This document shows positions 8,101-16,810 of a stretch of 64,000 nucleotides of DNA, piece after piece. The notes beneath the pieces were generated by a model. That model did no database searches, was not told the DNA's origin, and saw only the letters and a list, made by a program, of their open reading frames with translations. Where the stretch lies: the NCBI GenBank assembly GCA_021324595.1, contig JAJPIV010000024.1, positions 1 to 64,000 on the forward strand, read 5' to 3'. The stretch's first letter is position 1; the number at the start of each line of letters is the position of its first letter. A program made the translations under genes and the position numbers. The DNA comes from Actinomycetota bacterium. Its GTDB lineage: Bacteria; Actinomycetota; Actinomycetes; Streptosporangiales; Streptosporangiaceae.

Positions 8101-9827
8101 CCGCGGACCGGTTCACGATGGACGTGCTGCGCGAGGGGTTCGCGGCGATCAGCGACGAGATGTTCACCTCGCTGCAGCGCACGTCGCAGAGCCCGATCAT
8201 CTACGAGGTGCTCGACTTCGGGGTCGGGATCACCGACGCGGCCGGCGAGCTGGTGTCGCAGGGCAACGGCGTCGCCGGGTTCCTCGGCCCGCTCGGCGAC
8301 GTGGTCCGGGAGGTGCTGGCGCGCCGGATGGACCTGCGGCCGGGCGACGTCATCGCCGCCAATGACCCCTACTCCGGCGGCGGCACGCACCTGTCCGATG
8401 TCGCGCTGGTCCGCCCGGTCTTCGCCGATGGCGACCTGATCGGCTTCGCGGTGGCGAAGGGGCACTGGACCGAGGTCGGCGGGAAGGACCCCGGGTCATG
8501 GACGGCCGACTCGGCCGACGTGTACGCGGAGGGCCTGCAGCTGCCGTTCGTGTACGCCTGGCGGGGCGGTGAGCCGGCGGGGGACCTGCGGGCGATCCTG
8601 GCGGCGAACAGCAGGCTCCCGGAGATGACCCTCGGCGACCTGACCGCCCAGGCGGCGTGCCTGGAGGTGGCCGAGCGGCGGCTGGCCGAGATGTGCGCAA
8701 GGTACGGCGCCGGGGCGGTCCGCGCGGCCATGAGCGCCGCGATCGACCGCGGCGAGCGGCTGGCCAGGCAGGCGCTGGCGCGGATGCCGCACGGGGTGTA
8801 CGCCGCGTCGGACCACACCGACACCGACGGCCTGGGCAACGGCCCGTTCCCGGTCCAGGTCCGGGTGGAGATCGGCCCCGGCGGGATGACCTGCGACTTC
8901 ACGGGCAGCCACGGGCAGGTGCCCGGCCCGATCAACTGCACCTGGAGCGGGCTGGTCTCGGGGGTGCGCACGGTCTTCAAGGCGATCACCGACCCCGCCG
9001 AGCCTGCCACCGACGGCTGGTTCCGGCCGCTGACGATCATCTGCCCCCCGGGCACGATCTTCACCGCCCGGCGGCCCGCGCCGGTCGCGGCGTACTTCGA
9101 GGCCACCGAGATGGCCACGGACCTGGTGTGGCACGCGCTCGCCCCGGCGTTCGGCGACCGGCTGCCGGCCGGGACGTTCATGTCGGTCTGCTCGACCTCG
9201 CTGGCCCTCACCCACCCGGAGAGCGGCGAGCCGGCCCTGCTCGTCGAGCCGCAGGCGGGAGGGTGGGGCGCCGGGCGGGAGGCCGACGGCCAGCACGCCC
9301 TGGTCTCGGCCGGCGACGGGGAGACCTACGTGATCCCGGTGGAGGTCGCCGAGCAGCGCTACGGCATCCGGGTCGAGCGGTTCGGCCTCGACATCGTGCC
9401 CGGCGCCGGCGCCGGACGGCGGCGCGGCGGGCGGGGGCTCGTCCGCGAGTACCGGATCTGCTGCGACGAGGCGCTGCTCACGGTCGCCTGGGGGCGGCAC
9501 GAGTCCCCGCCGTGGGGCGCCGCGGGCGGGCGCGACGGCTCGCCGAACTACGTCGAGGTGCTCCGCGGCGGCCGCCCGGCCGGGCCGCGGTTCGGGAAGG
9601 CGGCCCGGGTCCGGCTCGCCCGCGGTGACCTGGTCCGGCTGGTGACCGGCACCGGCGGCGGGTACGGCGACCCCCGCGAGCGCGAGCCCGAGCGGGTCCT
9701 GGCCGACCTGCGCGACGAGCTCATCACGCCGGAGGAGGCCGCGCGGTGGTACGGGCTGGCGGACAGCGGGCGGCCAGTCGGGCATGGTAATTCCGGCATT
9801 ACTGATATTAAGGTAGATAACGCATGA
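8097..9827 (+). CDS. hyuB: Hydantoinase/oxoprolinase beta subunit (HyuB-like)
   Basis: A 576-residue HyuB-family protein (Hydantoinase_B), the partner of HyuA. Typical segments are EGFAAISDEMFTSLQRTSQSP near the N-terminus, the NDPYSGGGTHLSD motif (about residues 87-99) with likely metal or substrate ligands, CDFTGSHGQVPGPINCT in the middle, and GGGYGDPRERE near the end. The ATG at 8097 overlaps the HyuA stop. The last 15 codons use AT-rich triplets unlike the rest of the gene (see findings). It is cytoplasmic and forms the catalytic heteromer with the HyuA-like subunit. Confidence 0.88.
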   Translation: MTADRFTMDVLREGFAAISDEMFTSLQRTSQSPIIYEVLDFGVGITDAAGELVSQGNGVAGFLGPLGDVVREVLARRMDLRPGDVIAANDPYSGGGTHLSDVALVRPVFADGDLIGFAVAKGHWTEVGGKDPGSWTADSADVYAEGLQLPFVYAWRGGEPAGDLRAILAANSRLPEMTLGDLTAQAACLEVAERRLAEMCARYGAGAVRAAMSAAIDRGERLARQALARMPHGVYAASDHTDTDGLGNGPFPVQVRVEIGPGGMTCDFTGSHGQVPGPINCTWSGLVSGVRTVFKAITDPAEPATDGWFRPLTIICPPGTIFTARRPAPVAAYFEATEMATDLVWHALAPAFGDRLPAGTFMSVCSTSLALTHPESGEPALLVEPQAGGWGAGREADGQHALVSAGDGETYVIPVEVAEQRYGIRVERFGLDIVPGAGAGRRRGGRGLVREYRICCDEALLTVAWGRHESPPWGAAGGRDGSPNYVEVLRGGRPAGPRFGKAARVRLARGDLVRLVTGTGGGYGDPREREPERVLADLRDELITPEEAARWYGLADSGRPVGHGNSGITDIKVDNA

Positions 9828-10906
9828 GACGGCTTCTCGATGAACCGGCGCTGCGGTCACTGGCCCGCGGATGCGCCGTGCTGGGCACCGGCGGGGGCGG
9901 TGATCCCCGGATCGGGCTGCTGCAGGCGCTCCAGGCGATCGAGGAGTCCGGGCCGACGGAGCTCGTCGACCTCGACGATCTCCCCGACGACGCGCTGATC
10001 ATGCCGTGCGGGATGATCGGCGCGCCGACCGTCCACATCGAGAAGATCGAGAACGGCAGCGAGGGCGCGGTCCTGCGCGCCGAGCTCGAGCGGCAGACTG
10101 GCCGGAAGGTGGCCGCGCTGATGCCCGCCGAGATCGGCGGCTCGAACGGGCTGCTGCCGGTCTCCTGGGCCGGGCGGATCGGGCTGCCGGTCGTGGACGC
10201 CGACGGGATGGGCCGGGCGTTCCCCGAGGTGCCCCAGGTCACCATGCACCTGGCGGGCATCTCGCCGAGCCCGGGAGTGATGACCGACGAGCGCGGCAAC
10301 GTCCTGGTCTTCCGGGCGATCTCCGGGGCCTGGATGGAGCGGCTCGAGCGGTGCGCCGCGGTCGAGTTCGGCGGCGCCGGGGCGGCGACCGAGTACCCGA
10401 TGACCGTCAGGCAGGCCCGGGGCGCCACCGTCCGGGGCAGCTACACGCTGGCGATCAGGATCGGCGACGCGCTGGCCGCCGCCGCCGGCGACCCGGTCGC
10501 CGCGGTGGTCGCCGAGACCGGGGCGTTCCCGCTGGTCGGCGGCAAGGTGACCGACGTGGAACGGCGCACCACCAAGGGCTTCGTGCGCGGCTCGGTGGTG
10601 ATCGAGGGCCTCGGCGACGACGCCGGGCGGCTGATCCGCCTGGAGATCCAGAACGAGAACCTGGTCGCCCTGGAGCAGGGAGCCGTGCTCGCCAGCGTCC
10701 CCGACCTGATCTCGGTCCTGGACACCGAGACCGCCGACGCGATCCCCACCGAGCGGGTCAGGTACGGCCAGCGGGTCACCGTGATCGCGATGGCGTGCGA
10801 CCCGGTCTGGCGCACCGCGGCCGGGCTGGGCATGGCCGGGCCGCGCGCGTTCGGCTACGACTTCGACTACGTGCCCGTGGAGGAGCTGGCCGGTGCCCGC
10901 GCTTGA
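9824..10906 (+). CDS. DUF917 family protein (S-methyl thiohydantoin desulfurase-like)
   Basis: A 360-residue DUF917 protein. Visible signatures are CAVLGTGGGGDP (residues 14-25), PCGMIGAPTV, AEIGGSNGLLPVSWAG, PVVDADGMGRAFPEVPQVTMH (cut here into family landmarks around residues 122-142) and YDFDYVPVEEL at the end. The family is a two-domain hydrolase-like fold, and its N-terminal domain has been linked in family descriptions to S-methyl thiohydantoin desulfurase. It is routinely paired with a short HyuA-like ATPase, as here. The ATG overlaps the HyuB stop (ATGA), and AAGG about ten bases upstream could serve as an RBS. Together with HyuAB this points to a hydantoin or thiohydantoin substrate. 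Confidence 0.8.
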   Translation: MRRLLDEPALRSLARGCAVLGTGGGGDPRIGLLQALQAIEESGPTELVDLDDLPDDALIMPCGMIGAPTVHIEKIENGSEGAVLRAELERQTGRKVAALMPAEIGGSNGLLPVSWAGRIGLPVVDADGMGRAFPEVPQVTMHLAGISPSPGVMTDERGNVLVFRAISGAWMERLERCAAVEFGGAGAATEYPMTVRQARGATVRGSYTLAIRIGDALAAAAGDPVAAVVAETGAFPLVGGKVTDVERRTTKGFVRGSVVIEGLGDDAGRLIRLEIQNENLVALEQGAVLASVPDLISVLDTETADAIPTERVRYGQRVTVIAMACDPVWRTAAGLGMAGPRAFGYDFDYVPVEELAGARA

Positions 10907-12524
10907 CCACCGCCTCGGCATCGACGTCGGCGGGACCAACACCGACGCGGTGATCCTGGACCGCTCCGACCGGGTGCTCGCCAAGGCCAAGGTGCCGACG
11001 ACGCAGGACGTGACCGGGGGCATCGTCGCCGCCCTCGACGCGGTGATCCGCGCCCCGGGGGCGGACCCGGCCAGGATCACCCACGCGATGCTGGGAACCA
11101 CGCACGCGACCAACGCGGTCCTGGAGCGGCGGCGGCTGCAGCGGGTCGCGGTGATCCGCATCGGCGCGCCCGCCACGCTCGGCATCCGGCCGATGTTCGA
11201 ATGGCCGGCCGACCTGACCGCGGCGGTCAGCGCCGGCGCCGCGATCGTGGCGGGCGGCATCGAGTTCGACGGCCGCGACCTGGCCCCGTTCGACGGCGAG
11301 GCGGTCGCCCGGTTCCTCGCCACGGTCGCCGGGCGGGCCGAGGCGGTTGCGATCACCAGCGTGTTCGCGCCGGTCTCCCCCCGGCACGAGCTGGAGGCGG
11401 CCGAGATCGTCAAGCGGGAGCTCGGCGAGGTGAGCGTATCCCTCAGCCACGAGATCGGCTCGGTCGGGCTGCTGGAGCGGGAGAACGCGACGATCCTCAA
11501 CGCCGCGCTGGGCGCGGTGGCCGGGGACGTCGCCCGGGCGCTCGGCGAGGCGCTGGCCGCCCACGCCCTGTCCCCGGTGACGTTCTTCGCGCAGAACGAC
11601 GGCACGCTCATGGCCCTCGACCACGCGCTGCGGTACCCGGTGCTGACCATCGGCAGCGGCCCGGCGAACAGCATCCGGGGCGCCGCGTTCCTCACCGGCC
11701 GCTCCGACGCCCTCGTCGCCGACGTCGGCGGCACCTCCACCGACGTCGGCGTGCTGGTGAACGGCTTCCCCAGGGAGTCGTCGCAGGGCGTCGAGATCGG
11801 CGGGATCCGCACCAACTTCCGGATGCCGGACCTGGTGACGATCGCGCTCGGGGGCGGCACGGTGCTCTCCGGCGACGGCGACCAGGTGCGCCTCGGCCCG
11901 CGCAGCGTCGGCTACCGGCTGCGCCAGGAGGCGCTGGTCTTCGGCGGGAGCACCCCGACGCTCACCGACAGCGCGGTCGCGGCCGGGCGGGCGGCGCTCG
12001 GCGACCGCTCGCGGGCCAGGGCCGCCGCCCGGCTGCTCGCGGCGGCCGCGCGCCGTGCCGACGCCGAGCTCGCCGACGCCATCGACCGGGTGAAGACGGC
12101 CAGGGGGGACATGGCCCTGATCGCCGTCGGCGGCGGCAGCATCCTGATCCCCGACCAGCTGCCCGGCGTCAGCGAGGTCATCCGCCCGGACCACTTCGAC
12201 GCGGCGAACGCGATCGGCGCCGCGATCGCCTCGGTGAGCGGGCAGGTGGACCGGATCTTCCACTTCGGCCCCGGAGGCCGCCAGGCCGCCCTCGACGAGG
12301 CCAGGGATGAGGCCAGGGACCACGCGGTCGCGGCCGGCGCCGACCCCGCCACGGTCGCGATCGTCGAGATCGAGGAGATCCCGCTCGCCTACCTCACCTC
12401 CCCCGCCGTCCGGATCAAGGCCAAGGCGGCCGGAGCCCTCGGCGGGCTGTGCGGCCCGGCGGCTGACCCGCCGCCCGGGCGCGGTCACGAATCCATGGAA
12501 ATCGGCATCAGAGGTGAGACATGA
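10893..12524 (+). CDS. Short HyuA-like ATPase paired with DUF917
   Basis: A 543-residue hydantoinase/oxoprolinase N-terminal family protein of the short type that lacks the full C-terminal domain of HyuA. ATP-site motifs are LGIDVGGTNTDAV (residues 8-20), GTTHATNAV, the adenosine-side SGPANSIRG and VADVGGTSTDVG. It starts at a GTG inside the last 14 bases of the DUF917 gene, so the two are translated together; this pairing is conserved in the family. It is a second, separate ASKHA ATPase in the same operon and probably energises the DUF917 step instead of duplicating HyuA. Confidence 0.82.
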   Translation: MPALDHRLGIDVGGTNTDAVILDRSDRVLAKAKVPTTQDVTGGIVAALDAVIRAPGADPARITHAMLGTTHATNAVLERRRLQRVAVIRIGAPATLGIRPMFEWPADLTAAVSAGAAIVAGGIEFDGRDLAPFDGEAVARFLATVAGRAEAVAITSVFAPVSPRHELEAAEIVKRELGEVSVSLSHEIGSVGLLERENATILNAALGAVAGDVARALGEALAAHALSPVTFFAQNDGTLMALDHALRYPVLTIGSGPANSIRGAAFLTGRSDALVADVGGTSTDVGVLVNGFPRESSQGVEIGGIRTNFRMPDLVTIALGGGTVLSGDGDQVRLGPRSVGYRLRQEALVFGGSTPTLTDSAVAAGRAALGDRSRARAAARLLAAAARRADAELADAIDRVKTARGDMALIAVGGGSILIPDQLPGVSEVIRPDHFDAANAIGAAIASVSGQVDRIFHFGPGGRQAALDEARDEARDHAVAAGADPATVAIVEIEEIPLAYLTSPAVRIKAKAAGALGGLCGPAADPPPGRGHESMEIGIRGET

Positions 12525-14104
12525 GAAGGCACAGAGCCAGGGCCGCGGCTCCCGGAGCCGCGCTCGCGCTGCTGCTCGCCGCCTGCGGCGGCGGCAGCTA
12601 CGGTTCCGGCGGCAAGGCGGCGGCGTCCGCCGTCTTCACCTATGACACCTACACGCAGGTCATGGTGGACGGCTGGGACCCGGCGACCGAGTACTCCAAC
12701 GGCATCATCGCGATGAGCAACATGTACGAGACGCTCACGCGGTACAACCCGGTCACCCACCAGCTGGACCCGCTGCTCGCCACCCGCTGGTCGCACTCGC
12801 CAGACGGGCTCACCTGGACCTTCCAGCTCCGGCACGGGGTCCGCTTCCACACCGGCCGGCTGATGACCGCCCAGGCGGCCAGGGCCGCGATCCTGCGGAC
12901 CAAGCGGCTCGGCGGCGGCGCGTCCTACATCTGGGGCGCGGTGAAGAGCATCGACACCCCGGGCCCGTTCACCCTGGTGTTCCACCTGTCCTACCCCTCG
13001 CCCCTCGCGCTGGAGGCCTCGGCGGACTACTCGGCGTACATCTACGACACCCGGGCCGCCGGGCAGGGCAGCCTCACCAAGTGGCTCAACGCGCCGCACG
13101 ACGCGGGAACCGGCCCGTACACGCTGCAGTCCTGGCACAACGGCCAGGAGTTCGAGGTCGTGCTCAAGGCGTTCCGCGGGTACTGGGGCGGCTGGTCCGG
13201 GCGGCACTTCACCAAGGTCGTGTTCCGCGTCGTCCCGCAGGACACCACCGCGGCGCAGCTGCTGCGCGCCGGGCAGGTCAGCTTCGTCGAGCAGATGAGC
13301 CCGTCGCTGTGGGCCTCGCTGCGCGGCGCCCCCGGCATCAGGCTGGTCAGCGCGCCGTCCTGGCAGAACTTGCTGGCGCAGCTCAACACCCAGGCGCTGA
13401 GCCTGCCGGTCCGCCAGGCGATCTCCTACGCCACCGACTACCCGGGGATCATCGCGGCGCTCAAGGGCGCGGCGGTGCCATCCAGCGGGATCGTCCCGGC
13501 CGGGCTGTTCGGCCACTTCACGAACCTGCCGAGCTACGCCTACGACCCGGCGAGGGCCGCGCGCCTGCTGCGCCAGGCCGGCTACGGTCCGGGACGGCGC
13601 CCGCTCAGCCTGACCCTGACCTACACCGCGGGCGACTCCAACGAGCAGGTCGTCGCGACCCTGCTGAAGTCGACCCTGGCCCGGCTGAACGTCCGCCTGA
13701 GCGTGCAGCCCCTGGCCTGGGCGACGCAGTGGGCGAAGGGGAAGTCCGCCTCCCCGGCGGCGCGGCAGGACATCTTCGTGGAGTACTGGTGGCCGGACTA
13801 CGCCGACCCGTACTCGTGGTTCGTGAACCTGCTGCAGACGCAGAAGCAGCCCTTCTTCAACCTCTCGTACTACTCCGACCGCACTCTCGACAGCCAGATC
13901 GCCAGGGTCGAGTCGCTCGTGGCCACCAACCCGGCGGCGGGCAGCGCCCTGTACCGGACGATGCAGGTGGAGATCCTGCGGCAGGCGCCGATCGTGTTCT
14001 TGTACAACACCAACTACCAGTACGCGATGACCACGACGTTCTCCGGCTTCCAGGTCAACCCGGCCTACCCGAACGTGGTCTTCGCCTACGACCTGAGGCC
14101 GTAG
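12521..14104 (+). CDS. ABC transporter substrate-binding lipoprotein (peptide/nickel type)
   Basis: A 527-residue extracellular solute-binding protein, family 5 (SBP_bac_5). The N-terminus is a lipoprotein signal peptide with lipobox LLAAC at about residues 19-23. The mature part has the family landmarks YETLTRYNPVTHQLDPLLATRW, WTFQLRHGVRFHTG (about residues 93-107) and VFFRVV-like strands. It binds an oligopeptide-like or small polar ligand outside the cell and delivers it to the DppBCDF-type complex that follows. It overlaps the preceding ATPase gene by ATGA, tying uptake to ring opening in one transcript. Confidence 0.9.
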   Translation: MRRHRARAAAPGAALALLLAACGGGSYGSGGKAAASAVFTYDTYTQVMVDGWDPATEYSNGIIAMSNMYETLTRYNPVTHQLDPLLATRWSHSPDGLTWTFQLRHGVRFHTGRLMTAQAARAAILRTKRLGGGASYIWGAVKSIDTPGPFTLVFHLSYPSPLALEASADYSAYIYDTRAAGQGSLTKWLNAPHDAGTGPYTLQSWHNGQEFEVVLKAFRGYWGGWSGRHFTKVVFRVVPQDTTAAQLLRAGQVSFVEQMSPSLWASLRGAPGIRLVSAPSWQNLLAQLNTQALSLPVRQAISYATDYPGIIAALKGAAVPSSGIVPAGLFGHFTNLPSYAYDPARAARLLRQAGYGPGRRPLSLTLTYTAGDSNEQVVATLLKSTLARLNVRLSVQPLAWATQWAKGKSASPAARQDIFVEYWWPDYADPYSWFVNLLQTQKQPFFNLSYYSDRTLDSQIARVESLVATNPAAGSALYRTMQVEILRQAPIVFLYNTNYQYAMTTTFSGFQVNPAYPNVVFAYDLRP

Positions 14105-14106
14105 CG

Positions 14107-15123
14107 GTGCTCGTCTTCGCCGCGCGCCGGATCGCCCTGGCCATCGGCGTGATCGCGGGCGTCCTCGTGGTGACGTTCGCGGTCGTCCACCTCGTGCCCG
14201 GCGATCCGGCCGCGGCCTGGGCGGGCCCGCACGCGACGGCCGCCCAGATCGCGCGGGCGCGCCGGGCCCTCGGGCTGGACCGGCCGGTGCCGGCGCAGCT
14301 GGCCTCGTACTTCGCCGGGATCGCCACCGGGAACTGGGGCACCTCGATCCACACGCACCAGCCGGTGCTGTCCGACATCGCCTCGGCCGCGCCCGCCTCG
14401 CTCGAGCTGGTCATCACCGCGCTGCTGCTCGCGGTCGCGGCCGGGGTCCCGCTCGGCCTGGTCTCCGCACGGCGGCCCGGCCGCCCCGCCGACCAGCTCA
14501 TCAGGGCCGGCTCCATCCTCGGGGTGTCGATGCCGATCTTCTGGATGGCGCTGATCCTGCAGCTGGTCTTCGCGCAGCGCCTGCGGTGGCTGCCGGCCGC
14601 CGGGGAGTACTCCCCCGCGCTGCTGTTCACCCATCCCCTGGTCCGCCGGACCGGCCTGCCGGTCATCGACGCGCTGCTCGCCGGGAACTGGCCGATGCTC
14701 GGCAGCACCCTGGTCCACCTCATCCTGCCCGCCGTGGTCGTGGCGGCCTACCCGGCGGGCCTCATCGCCCGGATGGTGCGGGCGCAGGTGCTCGACGCGC
14801 TCGGGGAGGCGCACATCCTCAACGCCCGGGCGCTCGGCTTCCCCGAGCGGCAGGTGTTCGGCCGGTTCGCCCTCAAGCTGGCGTGGACGCCGGTCGCCGC
14901 CGCCGTGGCGCTGGTCTTCGGCTACTCGCTGGTCAACACGTTCCTGGTCGAGTCGATCTTCGACTGGCCGGGGCTGGGCAGCTACGCCGCGGCGTCGATC
15001 ACCACGCTGGACACCCCGGCGATCCTCGGGGTCACGCTCTTCGTCGCGATCGCCTACGTGCTCGCGAACCTGATCGTGGACCTGGCGCAGGCCGCCATCG
15101 ACCCGAGGATCCGGCTGCGGTGA
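14107..15123 (+). CDS. ABC transporter permease, DppB type
   Basis: A 338-residue inner-membrane permease with six predicted helices. Typical DppB features are the N-terminal helix FAARRIALAIGVIAGVLVV, the HLVPGDPA motif, RRALGLDRPVPAQ, GNWGTSI, and the cytoplasmic EAA loop DALGEAHILNARALGFPE. The GTG at 14107 is two bases after the preceding stop. It forms the transmembrane channel with the next gene product. Confidence 0.9.
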   Translation: MLVFAARRIALAIGVIAGVLVVTFAVVHLVPGDPAAAWAGPHATAAQIARARRALGLDRPVPAQLASYFAGIATGNWGTSIHTHQPVLSDIASAAPASLELVITALLLAVAAGVPLGLVSARRPGRPADQLIRAGSILGVSMPIFWMALILQLVFAQRLRWLPAAGEYSPALLFTHPLVRRTGLPVIDALLAGNWPMLGSTLVHLILPAVVVAAYPAGLIARMVRAQVLDALGEAHILNARALGFPERQVFGRFALKLAWTPVAAAVALVFGYSLVNTFLVESIFDWPGLGSYAAASITTLDTPAILGVTLFVAIAYVLANLIVDLAQAAIDPRIRLR

Positions 15124-16013
15124 TCGAGTCCCCGGTCCTCGCCCCGCCGGACGCGGCGGTGCCCCGCGGCGCGCGGGCGCTGCGCGCGCTGCGGGCCAAC
15201 CCCCTGCTGCTGGCCGGTGCGGCCCTGGTCCTGCTCATCGTGCTGGCGGCCGTCCTCGCCCCGCTGCTGGCCCCGTACCCGGGCGACGCCGGGACGGCCA
15301 CGCACCCGTTCGCGGCCCTGCGCCCCCCGTCGGCCGCGCACCCGTTCGGCACCGACGAGGTGGGCCGCGACATCCTGTCCCGGGTGCTCTACGGCGCGCG
15401 GGTCTCCCCGTTGATCGCCGTCGTCGTGCTGGCGATCGCCTGCGCGGTCGGGGTCCCCCTCGGCGTCGCCGCGGGGTTCTTCGGCGGCTGGCTGGACGAG
15501 GCGATCATGCGGGTGACGGACGTGTTCCTCGCGTTCCCGCCGCTGCTGCTCGCGCTCGCCCTGGCCGCGGTCCTGCCCGCCAGCCTGGTCAGCGTCACGG
15601 TCGCGATCGCGGCCTCGTGGTGGCCGTGGTACGCGCGCCTGCTCCGCGGGCAGGCCGCCTCGGTGGCCGGGCGGCCGTACATCGAGGCGTGCCGGGCGCT
15701 CGGGATCTCCCGGGCGCGGATCGTCTTCCGGCACATCCTGCCGAACTCGGTCACGCCGCTGCTCGTGCAGGTCTCCCTGGACGTGGGGGGCGTGATCCTG
15801 ACCGCCTCCGCGCTCTCCTTCCTCGGGCTGGGCGCCCAGGACCCGGTACCCGACTGGGGGCTCATGGTGGCCGAGGGCCAGGGCTACTTCACGCCCGACT
15901 GGTGGCTGGTGACCTTCCCGGGCCTGGCGATCCTGCTCACCGCGTTCGCGTTCAACCTGCTGGGCGACGGGCTGCGGGACATGCTCGACCCGAGGCGGAG
16001 CTTCCTGCCATGA
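15120..16013 (+). CDS. ABC transporter permease, DppC type
   Basis: A 297-residue DppC-type permease. It has the N-terminal ALRALRANPLLLAGAALVLL helix, HPFGTDEVGRDILSRVLYG (conserved in the OppC/DppC N-terminal region), and the EAA loop YIEACRALGISRARIVFRHI. The GTG start at 15120 overlaps the DppB stop as GTGA. It pairs with DppB to form the membrane pore. Confidence 0.9.
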   Translation: MIESPVLAPPDAAVPRGARALRALRANPLLLAGAALVLLIVLAAVLAPLLAPYPGDAGTATHPFAALRPPSAAHPFGTDEVGRDILSRVLYGARVSPLIAVVVLAIACAVGVPLGVAAGFFGGWLDEAIMRVTDVFLAFPPLLLALALAAVLPASLVSVTVAIAASWWPWYARLLRGQAASVAGRPYIEACRALGISRARIVFRHILPNSVTPLLVQVSLDVGGVILTASALSFLGLGAQDPVPDWGLMVAEGQGYFTPDWWLVTFPGLAILLTAFAFNLLGDGLRDMLDPRRSFLP

Positions 16014-16810
16014 CCGGCACCCCGCCCCGCGGCCCGGACGCGCGGGTCGCCGTCACGGGCCTGCGGGTCAGCTTCGGCGGCCGCGAGGTCGTCGCCATCG
16101 ACGACCTGCGGGTCGGCCCGGCGGAGATCGTCGGCCTGGCCGGGGAGAGCGGCTCGGGCAAGTCGATGACCACGCTGGCGATCCTCGGCCTGGCGGGCAC
16201 CGTCGGCGCGAGCGTCCGCGGCAGCGTCACCCTGGACGGCCGGGAGCTGACCACGCTGCGCCAGGAGCAGATGCGCGCGATCCGCGGCCGCCGCATCGCC
16301 GCGATCTTCCAGAGCCCGTCCACCGCGTTCAGCCCGGTGCACCGGGTCGGCACGGTGATGACCCGCGCGCTGCGCCTGCACGGCGCGACGCCGGCGCAGG
16401 CCACCGAGCAGGCGGCCCAGGCTCTGCGCCAGGTGCTGCTGCGGCCCGAGCTGATGTGCCGCTACCCGTCCCAGCTCTCCGGCGGGCAGCTGCAGCGGGT
16501 CGCGATCGCGCTCGCGCTGGCGCTCCGCGCCGACGTGCTGCTCGCCGACGAGCCCACCAGCGCGCTCGACGTCACCGTCCAGGCCGAGGTGCTCGACCTG
16601 CTGCGCGAGCTGCGGGAGGCGGCCGGCATGTCGGTGCTGTTCATCAGCCACGACCTGGCCGTCGTCGCCGAGCTGTGCGACCGGGTCGCGGTGATGCGCC
16701 GGGGCCGCATCGTCGAGCAGGGACCGGCCGCCCGGGTGCTGTCGGCGCCGGAGGACCCGTACACCGCCGAGCTGCTCGAGTCGGTGCCCAGGCTGGGAGG
16801 CCGCCGATGA
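16010..16810 (+). CDS. ABC transporter ATP-binding protein, DppD type
   Basis: A 266-residue ATPase with Walker A GESGSGKSM (about residues 48-56), a Q-loop IFQSPSTAFSP, the signature LSGGQLQRV, Walker B LLADEPTSALD and the switch histidine in FISHDLAVV. It is shorter than most DppD proteins because it lacks the C-terminal oligopeptide/dipeptide (OppD/F-C) iron-sulfur-like cysteine segment; the partner at 16807 retains that region. It overlaps both neighbours by ATGA. Confidence 0.9.
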   Translation: MTGTPPRGPDARVAVTGLRVSFGGREVVAIDDLRVGPAEIVGLAGESGSGKSMTTLAILGLAGTVGASVRGSVTLDGRELTTLRQEQMRAIRGRRIAAIFQSPSTAFSPVHRVGTVMTRALRLHGATPAQATEQAAQALRQVLLRPELMCRYPSQLSGGQLQRVAIALALALRADVLLADEPTSALDVTVQAEVLDLLRELREAAGMSVLFISHDLAVVAELCDRVAVMRRGRIVEQGPAARVLSAPEDPYTAELLESVPRLGGRR

